In this document: positions 24,065 to 32,538 of the stretch, piece by piece
How positions within the stretch are numbered: position 1 is the stretch's first letter
How the letters are laid out: the number at the start of each line of letters is the position of its first letter
NCBI GenBank assembly: GCA_016763975.1
Contig: JAESSS010000006.1
Location: 1 to 34,339, forward strand
Length of the DNA stretch: 34,339 nucleotides
Source: Candidatus Altimarinota bacterium
GTDB lineage: Bacteria > Patescibacteriota > Gracilibacteria > UBA1369 > LOWO2-01-FULL-3
Direction of reading: 5' to 3'
Notes under the pieces: model-generated
Databases searched by the model: none
The model's input: only the letters and a program-made list of their open reading frames with translations
Told to the model about the DNA's origin: nothing
Position numbers and translations under genes: made by a program

Positions 24065-24646
24065 TTAGTTAGTGGCAGCTTCAACTGCTTCTTTATTAAA
24101 TACGAGAAATAGATCTGCGGATATATCGTGACCAGCAATCGATAATGTCGTAGAAAAAATGACAGAATCATCTCCTGGAATTTTCTGAGCTTCTTTAATT
24201 TTTGAGAGAACGAGTTTCAGATTATTTAGAGGCATCATGTAAGGCACTCCTAATCCGAGATTCTCATCAGCCATCTTGGAGAGAGCTGTTAATTGAGTGT
24301 TAGAAAGGATGTTTAGAGTTTCTTTAATTGCTGAACGATCAATTTCCATTAGCACTCCTGTAGTCCCGACCTCACGTTGATTGAGGATGTCTACCAAAGT
24401 TAGGGCGTCTTCTCTAGTCAGCATCAAAAGAGCTAAACCATTGATGTCGCTCATAAGCTGAGAATAGGCAATGACTGAGCTAGCTTCTCTAGATAAAATC
24501 TTTTCAAGTAGAGCGTCTTTGTCTTCTACTACAACCTCTGCGGAAGTAACTTTGACCTCACCTTTTGCCAACATGGCGAAGGCTTCGCTTACTTTAACCC
24601 CGCTCGCACGTAAAGCTGTTTCCAGTACTTCTTTTTTAAAAATCAT
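24065..24646 (-). CDS. CheC-like phosphatase homologue with one active site
   Basis: 193 residues aligning with CheC over its whole length. The second site is intact (SAIKETLN, then 22 residues, then P: the Sx3Ex2Nx22P pattern). The first site is lost: where CheC has ANIGAGNAATALSHML, this protein has ASGVKVSEAFAMLAKG. One-site members of the CheC/CheX group are known. It lies between cheW and cheY with 2- and 10-base gaps, so it may set the CheY-P lifetime while the two-site CheC pairs with CheD. Confidence 0.82.
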   Translation of the reverse strand: MIFKKEVLETALRASGVKVSEAFAMLAKGEVKVTSAEVVVEDKDALLEKILSREASSVIAYSQLMSDINGLALLMLTREDALTLVDILNQREVGTTGVLMEIDRSAIKETLNILSNTQLTALSKMADENLGLGVPYMMPLNNLKLVLSKIKEAQKIPGDDSVIFSTTLSIAGHDISADLFLVFNKEAVEAATN

Positions 24647-24648
24647 AG

Positions 24649-25356
24649 TTAGGTTGTTGCTTGTTGATTAGTTTTTGGTGGGGCTTCGGTTGTTGGTTTT
24701 GCTGGAGTTTCTGGAGTGGCTGCTTTGACTGGAGTTTCAAGGGGTTTTTCTGTAGGTTTTGAACTTTTTTTAATGGTATTTCCCAGTTCGGTAAGCTCAT
24801 CACTTTTCAACAATTTTTGCAGATCAAGAAGGATTAGTAAACGCGATTCCTTTGCCTTATCTGTTTCTTCTTCCTTAGTTTTCTCTTTTTTTTCATCACT
24901 TTTGTTTATAACGATTACTCCTTTCAGGTAATCTGCCTTTATCTTAGATGAAATTAGCTCAGGAGATTTTTGGATTGCAGTGTTTGCCACCCTGATAACT
25001 TCGTCGACTTGATCGACAATAATACCAAAACTTGTGCCATCGATTTCGGTAATTACTATGTGATTTTTTTGTGCATTTTCTTTTTTCTGAAGATTAAATT
25101 TCTTTTCCAAATCGATAACCACAACCACACTTCCTCTAAGATTGAGGATCCCGCTGATATATTCAGGGGAATTGGGTACAGGTGTGATTTCGGTTTGAAC
25201 AATAATTTCTCTGAGATCTTTGATATCTGCAGCGTATTCTTCATTGCCAAGTTTAAATACCAAAACTTGGATGTAATCGACATTGTCTGTCTTTTCTTGC
25301 TGTTGGCCTTTGACGGCTACTTGTGAAACTACTTGTTGTATAGTATCTGTTTCCAT
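24649..25356 (-). CDS. cheW: Chemotaxis adaptor CheW with Pro-rich tail
   Basis: CheW couples MCPs to CheA. In 235 residues the CheW fold covers ~28-190, with LNLRGSVVVVIDLEKKF (71-87) and VDQVDEVIRV as signatures. A charged insert (~152-171, KSDEKKEKTKEEETDK) lies between the last strands, and a Pro/Thr/Lys tail (~198-235) follows. Usual CheW proteins are ~150-170 residues, so both additions are unusual. It follows the MCP after 4 bases. Confidence 0.93.
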   Translation of the reverse strand: METDTIQQVVSQVAVKGQQQEKTDNVDYIQVLVFKLGNEEYAADIKDLREIIVQTEITPVPNSPEYISGILNLRGSVVVVIDLEKKFNLQKKENAQKNHIVITEIDGTSFGIIVDQVDEVIRVANTAIQKSPELISSKIKADYLKGVIVINKSDEKKEKTKEEETDKAKESRLLILLDLQKLLKSDELTELGNTIKKSSKPTEKPLETPVKAATPETPAKPTTEAPPKTNQQATT

Positions 25357-25360
25357 TTTT

Positions 25361-26983
25361 TTATTTGTTAGTTTCTTGTTTCTCTACCTTAGCTTTTTCC
25401 AATGGGATTTTCTTTACTATAGGTGCCATTTTTGGTTGAACCTTAGCTGGAGCTGGAGCTGGGGCTTGAAGTTGAGGTTTTACTTGAATTTTTACTTCTG
25501 GCTTTTTCTCAAGCTGTGGAGTTGGAGTTACTAGCGAAGGTTTCTTCGCAACTACTGTTGGGGCTACAACGTTTGCTGTGTTCATGCTGCCTGCACCACC
25601 TGCTAGGCTTCTCAAGCTCTCTGCCAATAATTCAAGCTGACTAGCGGCTGCTCCAACCTGAACTGTTGAGTCAGATTGTTGCTGAGTAATTGCTGCTAAT
25701 TGCTGCGCACCTGAAGCATTCTCTTCTGCAAGTTGTGCCAGGGAATCAAGTGTTCTGGCAACCTGCTGAATTGAAGCTGATTGTTGTTGTACGGTTGAGG
25801 CAACGCCTTGGATTTTGACTGATACGTCTTGAATAGATTTGACACTTTTTTCTATATTTGAACCTGATTCTGTCACAATTACTTTGATTTCTTCGGCAGA
25901 TTTACCAGAGTTTTCAGCTAACTTTCTTACTTCGTCAGCTACAACTGCAAAACCTCTTCCTGCTTCACCGGCTCTAGCAGCTTCGATCGCTGCATTGAGG
26001 GCAAGGAGGTTGGTTCTTTCTGCGAAATTTGTAATTGCTTCTACCATTTTAGAAATTTTCTCTGCACTCTCACCGGATCGCTGAGTAGAATTTGAAGATT
26101 CGATTGATGATGTGGATGCTTCTTGAGAACTGGCAGACATCTGTTCCATTGCTGCAGCAAGCTGTGCAATAACCTTTGAAAGTTCCTCAACTTGTTTTGA
26201 CTGCTGGGTTGAACAGGCAGCAATTTGTTGGGAAATTGAAGAGTTTTGCTGTGAAGCAGCTGAAGCTTGTTGGATATTTGCTGATAGTTGAGACGAAGCA
26301 GCAACAAGGTTGTCTACGGCTGTTCTCAATACTGAGTTAACTGATCTAGTAATAACCCAAATCACTGCAAATGCGAGCATGATTGCAAAGATTGATCCGT
26401 AGAGAATAATATTTTTGGTAGCTGATTGAGCTTCGACAGCTACGTTGGCTCTTTCCTCTAGAAGAACTTGTTCCTCAGCGACCATATCATCGAGGATCGC
26501 TCTGATGGCGTCGGCGTCTTTTTTACCAGCATCGGTCAATACTAATGCCTGTGCGGCTTCAAAACCCTCATCACGTCTTAGTTGGATTGTCTCTTCTAGC
26601 TCTGCTAATTTTGAAGTTAGAATTGGTCTCAGTTGTGAGATTCGAGCCTGTTGATTGGGATTGTCTGAAGTTAGGTCAGCGATAATATCAAGTTGCGTTA
26701 CAACAGAGATAATCCCAATATCGTAGGGTTCTAGATATCTTTCTTCACCTGTAACTAGGAATCCTCTCTGCCCAGTCTCCGCATTCAGTAGACTTACCGT
26801 TATTTTTTCAAGTTCTTCGAGTACCTCATGAGTGTGGTCTACTAGTTTTGTCTCACTAATCACAGCGTTCACATTACGATAAGAGGCAAATGAAATTGTC
26901 AGGAAGATGACGAGGATGAAGGACAGCCCCAGCATCAGTCGACGTCCAATTGTAAAACTGGAGAAGAGTGATTGTTTTGTCAT
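25361..26983 (-). CDS. Methyl-accepting chemotaxis protein with CHASE3 sensor
   Basis: A transmembrane chemoreceptor of 540 residues from ATG 26983. TM1 is ~15-35. The external part (~37-188) resembles CHASE3 ([21 protein letters not shown]). TM2 is ~192-212. The cytoplasmic signalling domain follows, with the invariant hairpin tip around 321-356 ([20 protein letters not shown]), ending in a Pro/Lys tail (~470-540). After TM2 I see no clear HAMP domain. I reject the longer open frame from 27037 because a TTGCCA/TATAAT promoter sits inside it. It is the first gene of the chemosensory unit and the only MCP in the window. Confidence 0.94.
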   Translation of the reverse strand: MTKQSLFSSFTIGRRLMLGLSFILVIFLTISFASYRNVNAVISETKLVDHTHEVLEELEKITVSLLNAETGQRGFLVTGEERYLEPYDIGIISVVTQLDIIADLTSDNPNQQARISQLRPILTSKLAELEETIQLRRDEGFEAAQALVLTDAGKKDADAIRAILDDMVAEEQVLLEERANVAVEAQSATKNIILYGSIFAIMLAFAVIWVITRSVNSVLRTAVDNLVAASSQLSANIQQASAASQQNSSISQQIAACSTQQSKQVEELSKVIAQLAAAMEQMSASSQEASTSSIESSNSTQRSGESAEKISKMVEAITNFAERTNLLALNAAIEAARAGEAGRGFAVVADEVRKLAENSGKSAEEIKVIVTESGSNIEKSVKSIQDVSVKIQGVASTVQQQSASIQQVARTLDSLAQLAEENASGAQQLAAITQQQSDSTVQVGAAASQLELLAESLRSLAGGAGSMNTANVVAPTVVAKKPSLVTPTPQLEKKPEVKIQVKPQLQAPAPAPAKVQPKMAPIVKKIPLEKAKVEKQETNK

Positions 26984-27008
26984 TTTTATTTTTGTTAAAC
27001 TTTTCATT

Positions 27009-27037
27009 ATTATACCATCTTTTATTGCCTGTGGCAA
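27009..27037 (-). promoter_or_regulatory. Promoter of the chemosensory operon
   Basis: TTGCCA (27032-27037) and TATAAT (27009-27014) are spaced by 17 bases, with TG one base before the -10 (TGGTATAAT). This fixes the MCP start at 26983. The inverted repeat TTGCC-TGT-GGCAA (27025-27037) overlaps the -35 and could be an operator. Confidence 0.72.
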
Positions 27038-27045
27038 GGCTCGAC

Positions 27046-28671
27046 TTACTCTAATTTCTTACTTCCCTTTTTTTCAGCCATTCCGGAAAGTGGGATTTGT
27101 ACGAAGAATGTTGTTCCTTTGCCTTCTTGGGATTCGAACCAGATCTTGCCTTTGGCGTTTTCGATTACTGATTTGATAATATATAAGCCAAGTCCTGTAC
27201 CTTCGGTTTCAATTTTTTTTGCATTGTCGGCACGGAAAAGTTTTTTGAACATCTGCGGATAGTCTTTTGTAGGGATTCCGCAACCAGTGTCCTGGACTGT
27301 TATAAAAAGATCCTCATCCTTCTGCCTAATACTAAGTTTTACAGAGCCCTTTTCGGGGGTGTATTTGCAGGCATTTGAGGTTAAATTCAGTAAAATCATG
27401 CCCATAAGTTTTGGATCTGAGAGCATTTTTCTGAGCTTTGGATCAAAATCCTTTTCTACGTTTAGCTGCTTTCTTTTGATCATTGGATCAAGCTCTTTGA
27501 GGGTTTCTTCTGCTAATTGCACCACATCTACTAATTCCGGATCAACACTAAAAGTACCCAGCTCGATACGTGAGATATTTAGTAATGAGTCGATTAGTGT
27601 CCTCATTTTGTTGATTGCGGCCATGGCATCTTTTAACACTTTGAATTGTTCATCATTAACTTTGCCCATATCTCCGTTGATTAACATTTCCATATTCCAA
27701 TTAATAGAAGTGATCGGTGATCGGAGCTGATGGGATGCGAGTGAGACAAACTCAGTTTTGGCTTTGTCGATGTTTTTTTCGAGGGTAATATCACGAAAAG
27801 CGATTATGGTACCGATGATTTTGTCCTGCAAAATGAATGGAGTAACGGTAATGCCTGCGGCAAATTTTTTGCCATCACTTTTGGCGTAAAAATATGTCTG
27901 ACCGTTTGGCACGGAGCTTCTCTTTCCTGATGCGAGTGCGAGCACTTCTAACCTTTTGTATACTGGTATTTCTGCGCCTTTTTCATCAAAAACTTTGACG
28001 ATGTCTACTACTGGTTTTCCGATACATTCTGACATTTTGATAAGAAGCATGTTCTCAGCGGCAGCATTGATTTTGGTAATCATTCCGTCCTGATCGGTGG
28101 CGATAATTCCATCCCCTATTCCTGAAAGAAGGGCTCTGTCTCTAACTTTTTCTTTGGCGAGTGCTTTGACCTCTTCTGTCTCCATTTCTGCCTGAAGTTT
28201 GAGACTATCCATGGATGAGGCTAATTTTTCATTCATTTGGGCAAAAGAAATAGAAAACTCCTCGATTTCGTCACCAGATTTTATGAGTGGAGTTTCTTTT
28301 GATTTGCCCTGAGCAATATCAGAAAGTGCTTGGGTCAATTTGCCGAGCGGTTTTGTGATAATTTTTGCCGTTAGGATCGAAATCAAAATTCCAAAAATAA
28401 CTATAATTATCAAACTGATAGGTACGATATTGGTAAGGAAATTAACCCTATCGATATTGTCGTTGTTCATTTCTGTAATCAAAGAAAGCTGATTGGCTAC
28501 CAGCTCGCCACCACCTCCATTAATGATTCTTTCCAGTGCAATAACCTGTTTGTCCAGTTCCGCGAATGTTGGGTTGATGGAATTCATCACAAACATAAAT
28601 ACCAAAATCGGTATCGAAAGAATGACTACAAGCACTAGATTGCTGAGCACCAATTTTCTGGCTATTTTCAT
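27046..28671 (-). CDS. Membrane histidine kinase (HAMP-PAS-HisKA-HATPase)
   Basis: 541 residues. Two membrane segments (~7-28 and ~80-101) enclose a short external loop (~50 residues). A HAMP domain (~102-155, [20 protein letters not shown]), a PAS domain (~178-300, [17 protein letters not shown]), HisKA with H314 ([10 protein letters not shown]) and an HATPase domain ([27 protein letters not shown]) follow. There is no attached receiver. It has its own promoter after the receiver at 28741, and the chemosensory unit begins 62 bases past its stop. Likely partners are the nearby orphan receivers; the signal sensed is not evident. Confidence 0.94.
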   Translation of the reverse strand: MKIARKLVLSNLVLVVILSIPILVFMFVMNSINPTFAELDKQVIALERIINGGGGELVANQLSLITEMNNDNIDRVNFLTNIVPISLIIIVIFGILISILTAKIITKPLGKLTQALSDIAQGKSKETPLIKSGDEIEEFSISFAQMNEKLASSMDSLKLQAEMETEEVKALAKEKVRDRALLSGIGDGIIATDQDGMITKINAAAENMLLIKMSECIGKPVVDIVKVFDEKGAEIPVYKRLEVLALASGKRSSVPNGQTYFYAKSDGKKFAAGITVTPFILQDKIIGTIIAFRDITLEKNIDKAKTEFVSLASHQLRSPITSINWNMEMLINGDMGKVNDEQFKVLKDAMAAINKMRTLIDSLLNISRIELGTFSVDPELVDVVQLAEETLKELDPMIKRKQLNVEKDFDPKLRKMLSDPKLMGMILLNLTSNACKYTPEKGSVKLSIRQKDEDLFITVQDTGCGIPTKDYPQMFKKLFRADNAKKIETEGTGLGLYIIKSVIENAKGKIWFESQEGKGTTFFVQIPLSGMAEKKGSKKLE

Positions 28672-28697
28672 TTATATTTTTATTTTCGTTTCCGCTT

Positions 28698-28726
28698 ATT
28701 ATAGCATGAAAAAGCCCATTTGTTAA
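28698..28726 (-). promoter_or_regulatory. Promoter of the HAMP-PAS histidine kinase gene
   Basis: TTAACA (28721-28726), a 17-base spacer, and TATAAT (28698-28703) with the TG extension (TGCTATAAT). Transcription would begin near 28691, a ~20-base leader. No Shine-Dalgarno is visible in it. Confidence 0.68.
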
Positions 28727-28740
28727 GCTATTGGAGCGCT

Positions 28741-29118
28741 TTAATTGAGGTATGAAGCTATCTTTTCTAGAATCTGTTCGAGGCTCGACTTACTCTTTAC
28801 CAAATACTCATTTGCGCCCTTGCTTAAGCCTTTTTGTAGGTCTTCTTCGCTTCTGTTAGCTTCGGTGAGTACTATAACCGGAATTTCTTTGGTCTGCTCG
28901 TTGGCCCTTATACTGTCCAAAACCTCAAATCCGCTTTTGGAAGGCATCAAAATGTCCAAAATTATTAGATCTGGCATTTCGGAAAGGATCAGTGAAAGAG
29001 CCTGATCTCCATCTTCAGCGGTAATCACCTCATAACCTTTGGATTCAAGTTTTATTTTGTAAATTTTGCTAACCAATCTGTCATCCTCTACAACCATTAT
29101 TTTTTTACTGTCTGCCAT
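28741..29118 (-). CDS. Stand-alone receiver domain protein
   Basis: 125 residues: EDD (11-13), phospho-acceptor D55 (LIILDILMPSKSGFEVL), Thr in VIVLTEANRS and K108 followed by SK. Its nearest look-alikes are the four tandem receivers near pilB (GDxAL, PxxSGFEVL, GANxYLxK), suggesting shared ancestry or function. It follows another receiver by 11 bases and lies between two histidine kinase genes, either of which may phosphorylate it. Confidence 0.9.
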   Translation of the reverse strand: MADSKKIMVVEDDRLVSKIYKIKLESKGYEVITAEDGDQALSLILSEMPDLIILDILMPSKSGFEVLDSIRANEQTKEIPVIVLTEANRSEEDLQKGLSKGANEYLVKSKSSLEQILEKIASYLN

Positions 29119-29129
29119 AGAACTGTGGA

Positions 29130-29525
29130 TTATTCAGTTTCTGCAATTATATCTGTAAGTTGTTCGACAATTTCGTCCAGACGATGCTCCGCCTTAAGGA
29201 CATATTTGGATGCACCCAGAGCAAGCATGCTTTTGACCTTGTCGTCGCTTGCGGTGTTACTGACAATGATTATCTTGATATTGGCCCACGCTTCGTTAGC
29301 TTTGAGTTTAGTGAGAAATTCAAGTCCGTCCATTCCCCCTTTAAGATAAAAATCTAACCAAATTACATCTGGCTTCTCTGAGATACTCTCAAGGTAATCC
29401 AAGGCTTGTTCGGCAGTAGTGCAGGAAATGGTTGTCATCCCAGACTTAATCAGTTTTTTGCTGATTGCCTCAAGGAGTAGGGCTTCATCTTCCAGAACTA
29501 GTACGCATGGGTTTTCTTTGCTCAT
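29130..29525 (-). CDS. Stand-alone receiver domain protein, diverged
   Basis: 131 residues: LEDE (11-14), phospho-acceptor D58 in the unusual context VIWLDFYLKGG, Ser89 in IIIVSN and K111 followed by AE. The WLDFYLKGGMDG loop differs from the DxxMPxxxG of the other receivers. It follows the MASE3 kinase by 31 bases and precedes a second receiver, as in a relay or a branched pathway. Confidence 0.88.
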   Translation of the reverse strand: MSKENPCVLVLEDEALLLEAISKKLIKSGMTTISCTTAEQALDYLESISEKPDVIWLDFYLKGGMDGLEFLTKLKANEAWANIKIIIVSNTASDDKVKSMLALGASKYVLKAEHRLDEIVEQLTDIIAETE

Positions 29526-29556
29526 GTTGTTACTTTATTACTTGTTGGAGTTATTT

Positions 29557-31635
29557 TCAAGAATTTATTCTTACTTCCCCTTTTTTACTCTTTGTTCCTT
29601 TGAGTGGAAGGGTAAACCAGAAGGTAGTGCCTTCGTTTTCTTTGCTTTCAAATCTGATTTTTCCGCCAGAAGATTCTATAATGGTTTTGGCAAGGTAAAG
29701 TCCCAGTCCGCTGCCGTCTGTTTCAGTTTGTCTAGCATTATTGGCCCTGAAAAACTTGGTAAATACTTTGCTTTGTTCTTCGTCGGGGATGCCGATACCG
29801 TTGTCAGATATTTGAGTAATCATCTCTTCATCTTTCTTTGAAATCATCACAATGATTTCACTTTCAGCTGGGCTATATTTAATAGCATTCGTAATTACAT
29901 TTTTATAAACTTCCTTAATAAGTTTGGGATCAATACAGATTTTTGGAGCATTTTCCGTAATGCTGGCTATGATTTTTATATTTTTCTTTGCTGTTTCACT
30001 TTCTATCTCCTTGATCACTTCGTTCACAATGTCAAAGAGGTTTGTTGGAGTACTGTCCACTACGATACGTCCCGACTCGATGCGAGAGATGTTTAGTAGG
30101 GCGTTTACGAGGCTTACCATGCGTTCATTGGAATCACTGATGTTTTGTACGTATTCTTGTTGTTCTTTGTTGAGAGGGCCGGCGTCGCCGGCGATTAACA
30201 TTTCTGAAAACCATTTTGTAGCGGAAAGTGGTGTGCGAAGCTGGTGAGATGCCAAAGAAATAAACTCGGTTTTCATACGATCAACGTTTTTTTCCTTGGT
30301 GATATCAGTTTCAATACCAACGAAAAATTGTACTTCACCATTTTTATCCAGGATTGGAGAAATTCTAGATTTGGCAGTGTACTCTGTGCCATTTTTACGT
30401 TTATTATTAAATTCTCCCACAAAAGGCTTTTTGTCTGTTTTAATTGTCTTCCACAAATGTTCGTAAACTTCTTTATCCATTTGACCTCCCCACAATTCCT
30501 TGGTCCCGGCTTTTTTGCCAAGAACTTCTTTCTCAGTAAAACCTGTGATTAGCTCAGCGGCTTTGTTGGCATATAATATTAAACCATCGGCATCTGTAAT
30601 AATAATATGATCTGATGCATTTTCTACCGCTTGCTGAAACTTTCGGAGATCTTGAGCATGCATTTCAGTGATTTTTTTCTCATGTGCAATATCTTCTAAT
30701 ACGTTCAAAATAGCATGTTGCTGTTCTTCGAGACTGCGTTTCTTTTCATCAGCGGCCTTAGAAAATTCTTCTGCACTTTGTTTGGCCTGGGACAAATCTT
30801 GATTTTGTTTAGCTAAAATTTCTTTAGCACAATCAGCTTCAGTGAAGAGTTGATACATGGCAATCAAAAGTCCGCTAAGAACTGCAAGGTAACTGGCCTT
30901 TTTGAGAAGGTGGGCCATATCAAACATTGAGTCAAATAATTGGTGAGAGCTGGACATAAAGAGCAGCTGCCCCATCAATCCAATTATCAGTGAATAAACA
31001 ATCCAATGTTCAAACTTGTCCGTCTTCCATAAACCTTTTCTGAGATAGCCAATTAGTGCGGCAAGAAAGAGTGCTGCAGCACCGAATTCTTCGGGACGAC
31101 CAAAGAATAGTTCGGGATAATATGCCTGAGGAAGGGGGTAGAAAATAAAGAATAAAAAGGCCGTGACAGTAAATACGCCTGTGATTGTATAAGCTGATTT
31201 TGCGGAAATTGCCCCCAATTCTGAGCCAAATTTTTTCTCACGTCTCCATGCCAACCAACTTATTAACATCATCACTCCGAGAAAGTATCGAGAGGCATTC
31301 CAACTCCAAGGAATCAGTGATTCCGGAGGGTTTTGCCAGAACTGATCAAAAAATGTGGATGTAACAATTGCGTGATAAAGATCGAGGAATGCTGTGCCCA
31401 AAAATCCAGTTCCGATAAAAAGAAAAGTGTTGCTCTTCTTGGTGTAATACCTAACCAGGGCCAAAGTACCAACAAAGGCGGCGAGGGCCGTAGCCATCAC
31501 TTCCATTATGGTGTGGATCTGTTTGCCACCAATCCAGTCAGAGTTGCGCAGAAAAATATAGATAATCACTAGAGATAGCGACAGTGCGATATAACTGATG
31601 ATTTGTTTTCTTCCTGTAATCACTTGTGATTCCAC
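29557..31635 (-). CDS. MASE3-PAS hybrid-free sensor histidine kinase
   Basis: 692 residues from a GTG start at 31635. Residues ~10-265 are a multi-spanning MASE3-type sensor: HTIMEVMATALAAFVGTLA (~41-59), FLDLYHAI (83-90) and the closing HLLKKASYLAVLSGLL (~242-257). A coiled coil (~268-330), a PAS domain (~330-450, SDHIIITDADGLILYANKAA), HisKA with H464 (LASHQLRTPL) and an HATPase domain (NAIKYSP, DNGIGIPDEEQ, GSGLGLYLAKT) follow. It begins 2 bases past the TAA that ends the frame running through the TAG-interrupted PAS gene upstream, so the two were packed as one operon. Confidence 0.93.
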   Translation of the reverse strand: MESQVITGRKQIISYIALSLSLVIIYIFLRNSDWIGGKQIHTIMEVMATALAAFVGTLALVRYYTKKSNTFLFIGTGFLGTAFLDLYHAIVTSTFFDQFWQNPPESLIPWSWNASRYFLGVMMLISWLAWRREKKFGSELGAISAKSAYTITGVFTVTAFLFFIFYPLPQAYYPELFFGRPEEFGAAALFLAALIGYLRKGLWKTDKFEHWIVYSLIIGLMGQLLFMSSSHQLFDSMFDMAHLLKKASYLAVLSGLLIAMYQLFTEADCAKEILAKQNQDLSQAKQSAEEFSKAADEKKRSLEEQQHAILNVLEDIAHEKKITEMHAQDLRKFQQAVENASDHIIITDADGLILYANKAAELITGFTEKEVLGKKAGTKELWGGQMDKEVYEHLWKTIKTDKKPFVGEFNNKRKNGTEYTAKSRISPILDKNGEVQFFVGIETDITKEKNVDRMKTEFISLASHQLRTPLSATKWFSEMLIAGDAGPLNKEQQEYVQNISDSNERMVSLVNALLNISRIESGRIVVDSTPTNLFDIVNEVIKEIESETAKKNIKIIASITENAPKICIDPKLIKEVYKNVITNAIKYSPAESEIIVMISKKDEEMITQISDNGIGIPDEEQSKVFTKFFRANNARQTETDGSGLGLYLAKTIIESSGGKIRFESKENEGTTFWFTLPLKGTKSKKGEVRINS

Positions 31636-31637
31636 GT

Positions 31638-31763
31638 TTATTGAGTTTTTAATGATTCAATTTCTTTCTTTGGTTCCACCATCTTGAGTTCACGTCCGGT
31701 CATAGCTTTGTTGAGATCTTCAAGTTCTTCCATCTTGCTGTTGAGTTTTTCCTGGGTAAGGCT
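31638..31763 (-). other. Conserved-looking coiled-coil extension beyond an in-frame TAG
   Basis: Immediately after the TAG of the PAS protein the same frame continues for 41 sense codons to TAA at 31638-31640. It encodes SLTQEKLNSKMEELEDLNK and then MTGRELKMVEPKKEIESLK, the post-PAS coiled coil usual in signalling proteins (DITE...KL...LE.LN.LMVGRELKM.ELKKEI..LK). It is therefore the natural C-terminus of the upstream gene, separated by one stop codon. One C-to-T change (CAG to TAG) would explain it; readthrough is the alternative. Confidence 0.75.
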
Positions 31764-32465
31764 CTAGTCTGTAATGTCTATGGACATGCCAAAAATCCCT
31801 AACACTTTGCTATCGTCTTCAGATTTGATGGGGAATTTTTCTGTTAAAAAAATGCGTTTTCCGCCTGTTGTGTCGAGATGTTCTTCTTCACTGACACTTT
31901 CTCCTGACAACACTGCATCATCATTTGTGTTAAATATTGCAGCGACTTCTGGTGAAAAAAGCTCATTGTTGTTTTGGCCCATGGCTTTTTCCGCTGAAAT
32001 CCCTGTGACTTCTTCAAACTTTTTATTTACCACAATATGTTTTTTGTCTTTGTCCTTGATGTAAAGCACATAGGGAGATGATTCGAGAATTGAATGTAGT
32101 ACCTCATTGGCCGTGATATCGCTGTTTTGATATTTTAATTTGGAATTTAATTTTGCGATGGAAGCCATATTTGGTATCCAGCGAACTAAACCTATCGCCA
32201 GCAATATGAATCCTCCAAGTGATCCCACCATCTTCTCGATAAAAGCCTCTGCAGGCGTGTCTCCGATAATTATATATTTGTTCAAGGATTCAAAATTATC
32301 AGTAATATCAAATGCAGAACCGATGAAGAGCAGTATGAAGCCCATAACCATCATTCCCCAACCTTTGTAGGCGATATCTTTGTGCTGTCTGCCGAAATGA
32401 AGAATAAAAAGAATTATCACAAACAGAACTCCTGTGCGTAAAGATTCTAAGATAATATCATTCAT
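31764..32465 (-). CDS. Membrane PAS-domain protein, interrupted by TAG before its coiled coil
   Basis: 233 residues to the TAG. Three hydrophobic segments (~10-27, ~33-53, ~84-103) are followed by a PAS domain (~120-233: ILESSPYVLYIKDKDKKHIV, NKKFEEVTGISAEKAMGQ, FGMSIDITD). The frame continues past the stop for 41 more codons into a GRELKM-type coiled coil, so the intact protein would be ~275 residues. It has no kinase or other output, so it probably acts as a sensor partner, perhaps for the adjacent MASE3-PAS kinase. Its own extended -10 promoter lies at 32495. Whether it is a fresh pseudogene or still functional cannot be told. Confidence 0.85.
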   Translation of the reverse strand: MNDIILESLRTGVLFVIILFILHFGRQHKDIAYKGWGMMVMGFILLFIGSAFDITDNFESLNKYIIIGDTPAEAFIEKMVGSLGGFILLAIGLVRWIPNMASIAKLNSKLKYQNSDITANEVLHSILESSPYVLYIKDKDKKHIVVNKKFEEVTGISAEKAMGQNNNELFSPEVAAIFNTNDDAVLSGESVSEEEHLDTTGGKRIFLTEKFPIKSEDDSKVLGIFGMSIDITD

Positions 32466-32494
32466 GAGCTTGGTTTAGGTGAAAACTTCCAGGT

Positions 32495-32503
32495 ATTATA
32501 GCA
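32495..32503 (-). promoter_or_regulatory. Extended -10 (TGCTATAAT) before the PAS gene
   Basis: TGCTATAAT, 30 bases upstream of the ATG at 32465, in the 73-base gap after the 75-residue gene. No -35 at suitable spacing. It is the same 9-mer as in the pilB and HAMP-PAS kinase promoters. Confidence 0.55.
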
Positions 32504-32538
32504 TATTTAAGCTCAATATCCTAGCAAAGTCTTCCCTA

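Noticed and set aside
24055-24171. Longer N-terminus for CheY
   Set aside because: It overlaps the CheC-like gene by 107 bases, and the receiver fold begins at MADTKIL (24054).
26984-27037. Longer N-terminus for the MCP
   Set aside because: A well-formed promoter (TTGCCA-17-TATAAT) occupies this stretch, so it would not be transcribed as coding sequence.
31764-31766. Genome-wide TAG recoding
   Set aside because: TAG ends mnmA, the repeat protein and the receiver at 18093 at expected positions, so the TAG here is a local event.
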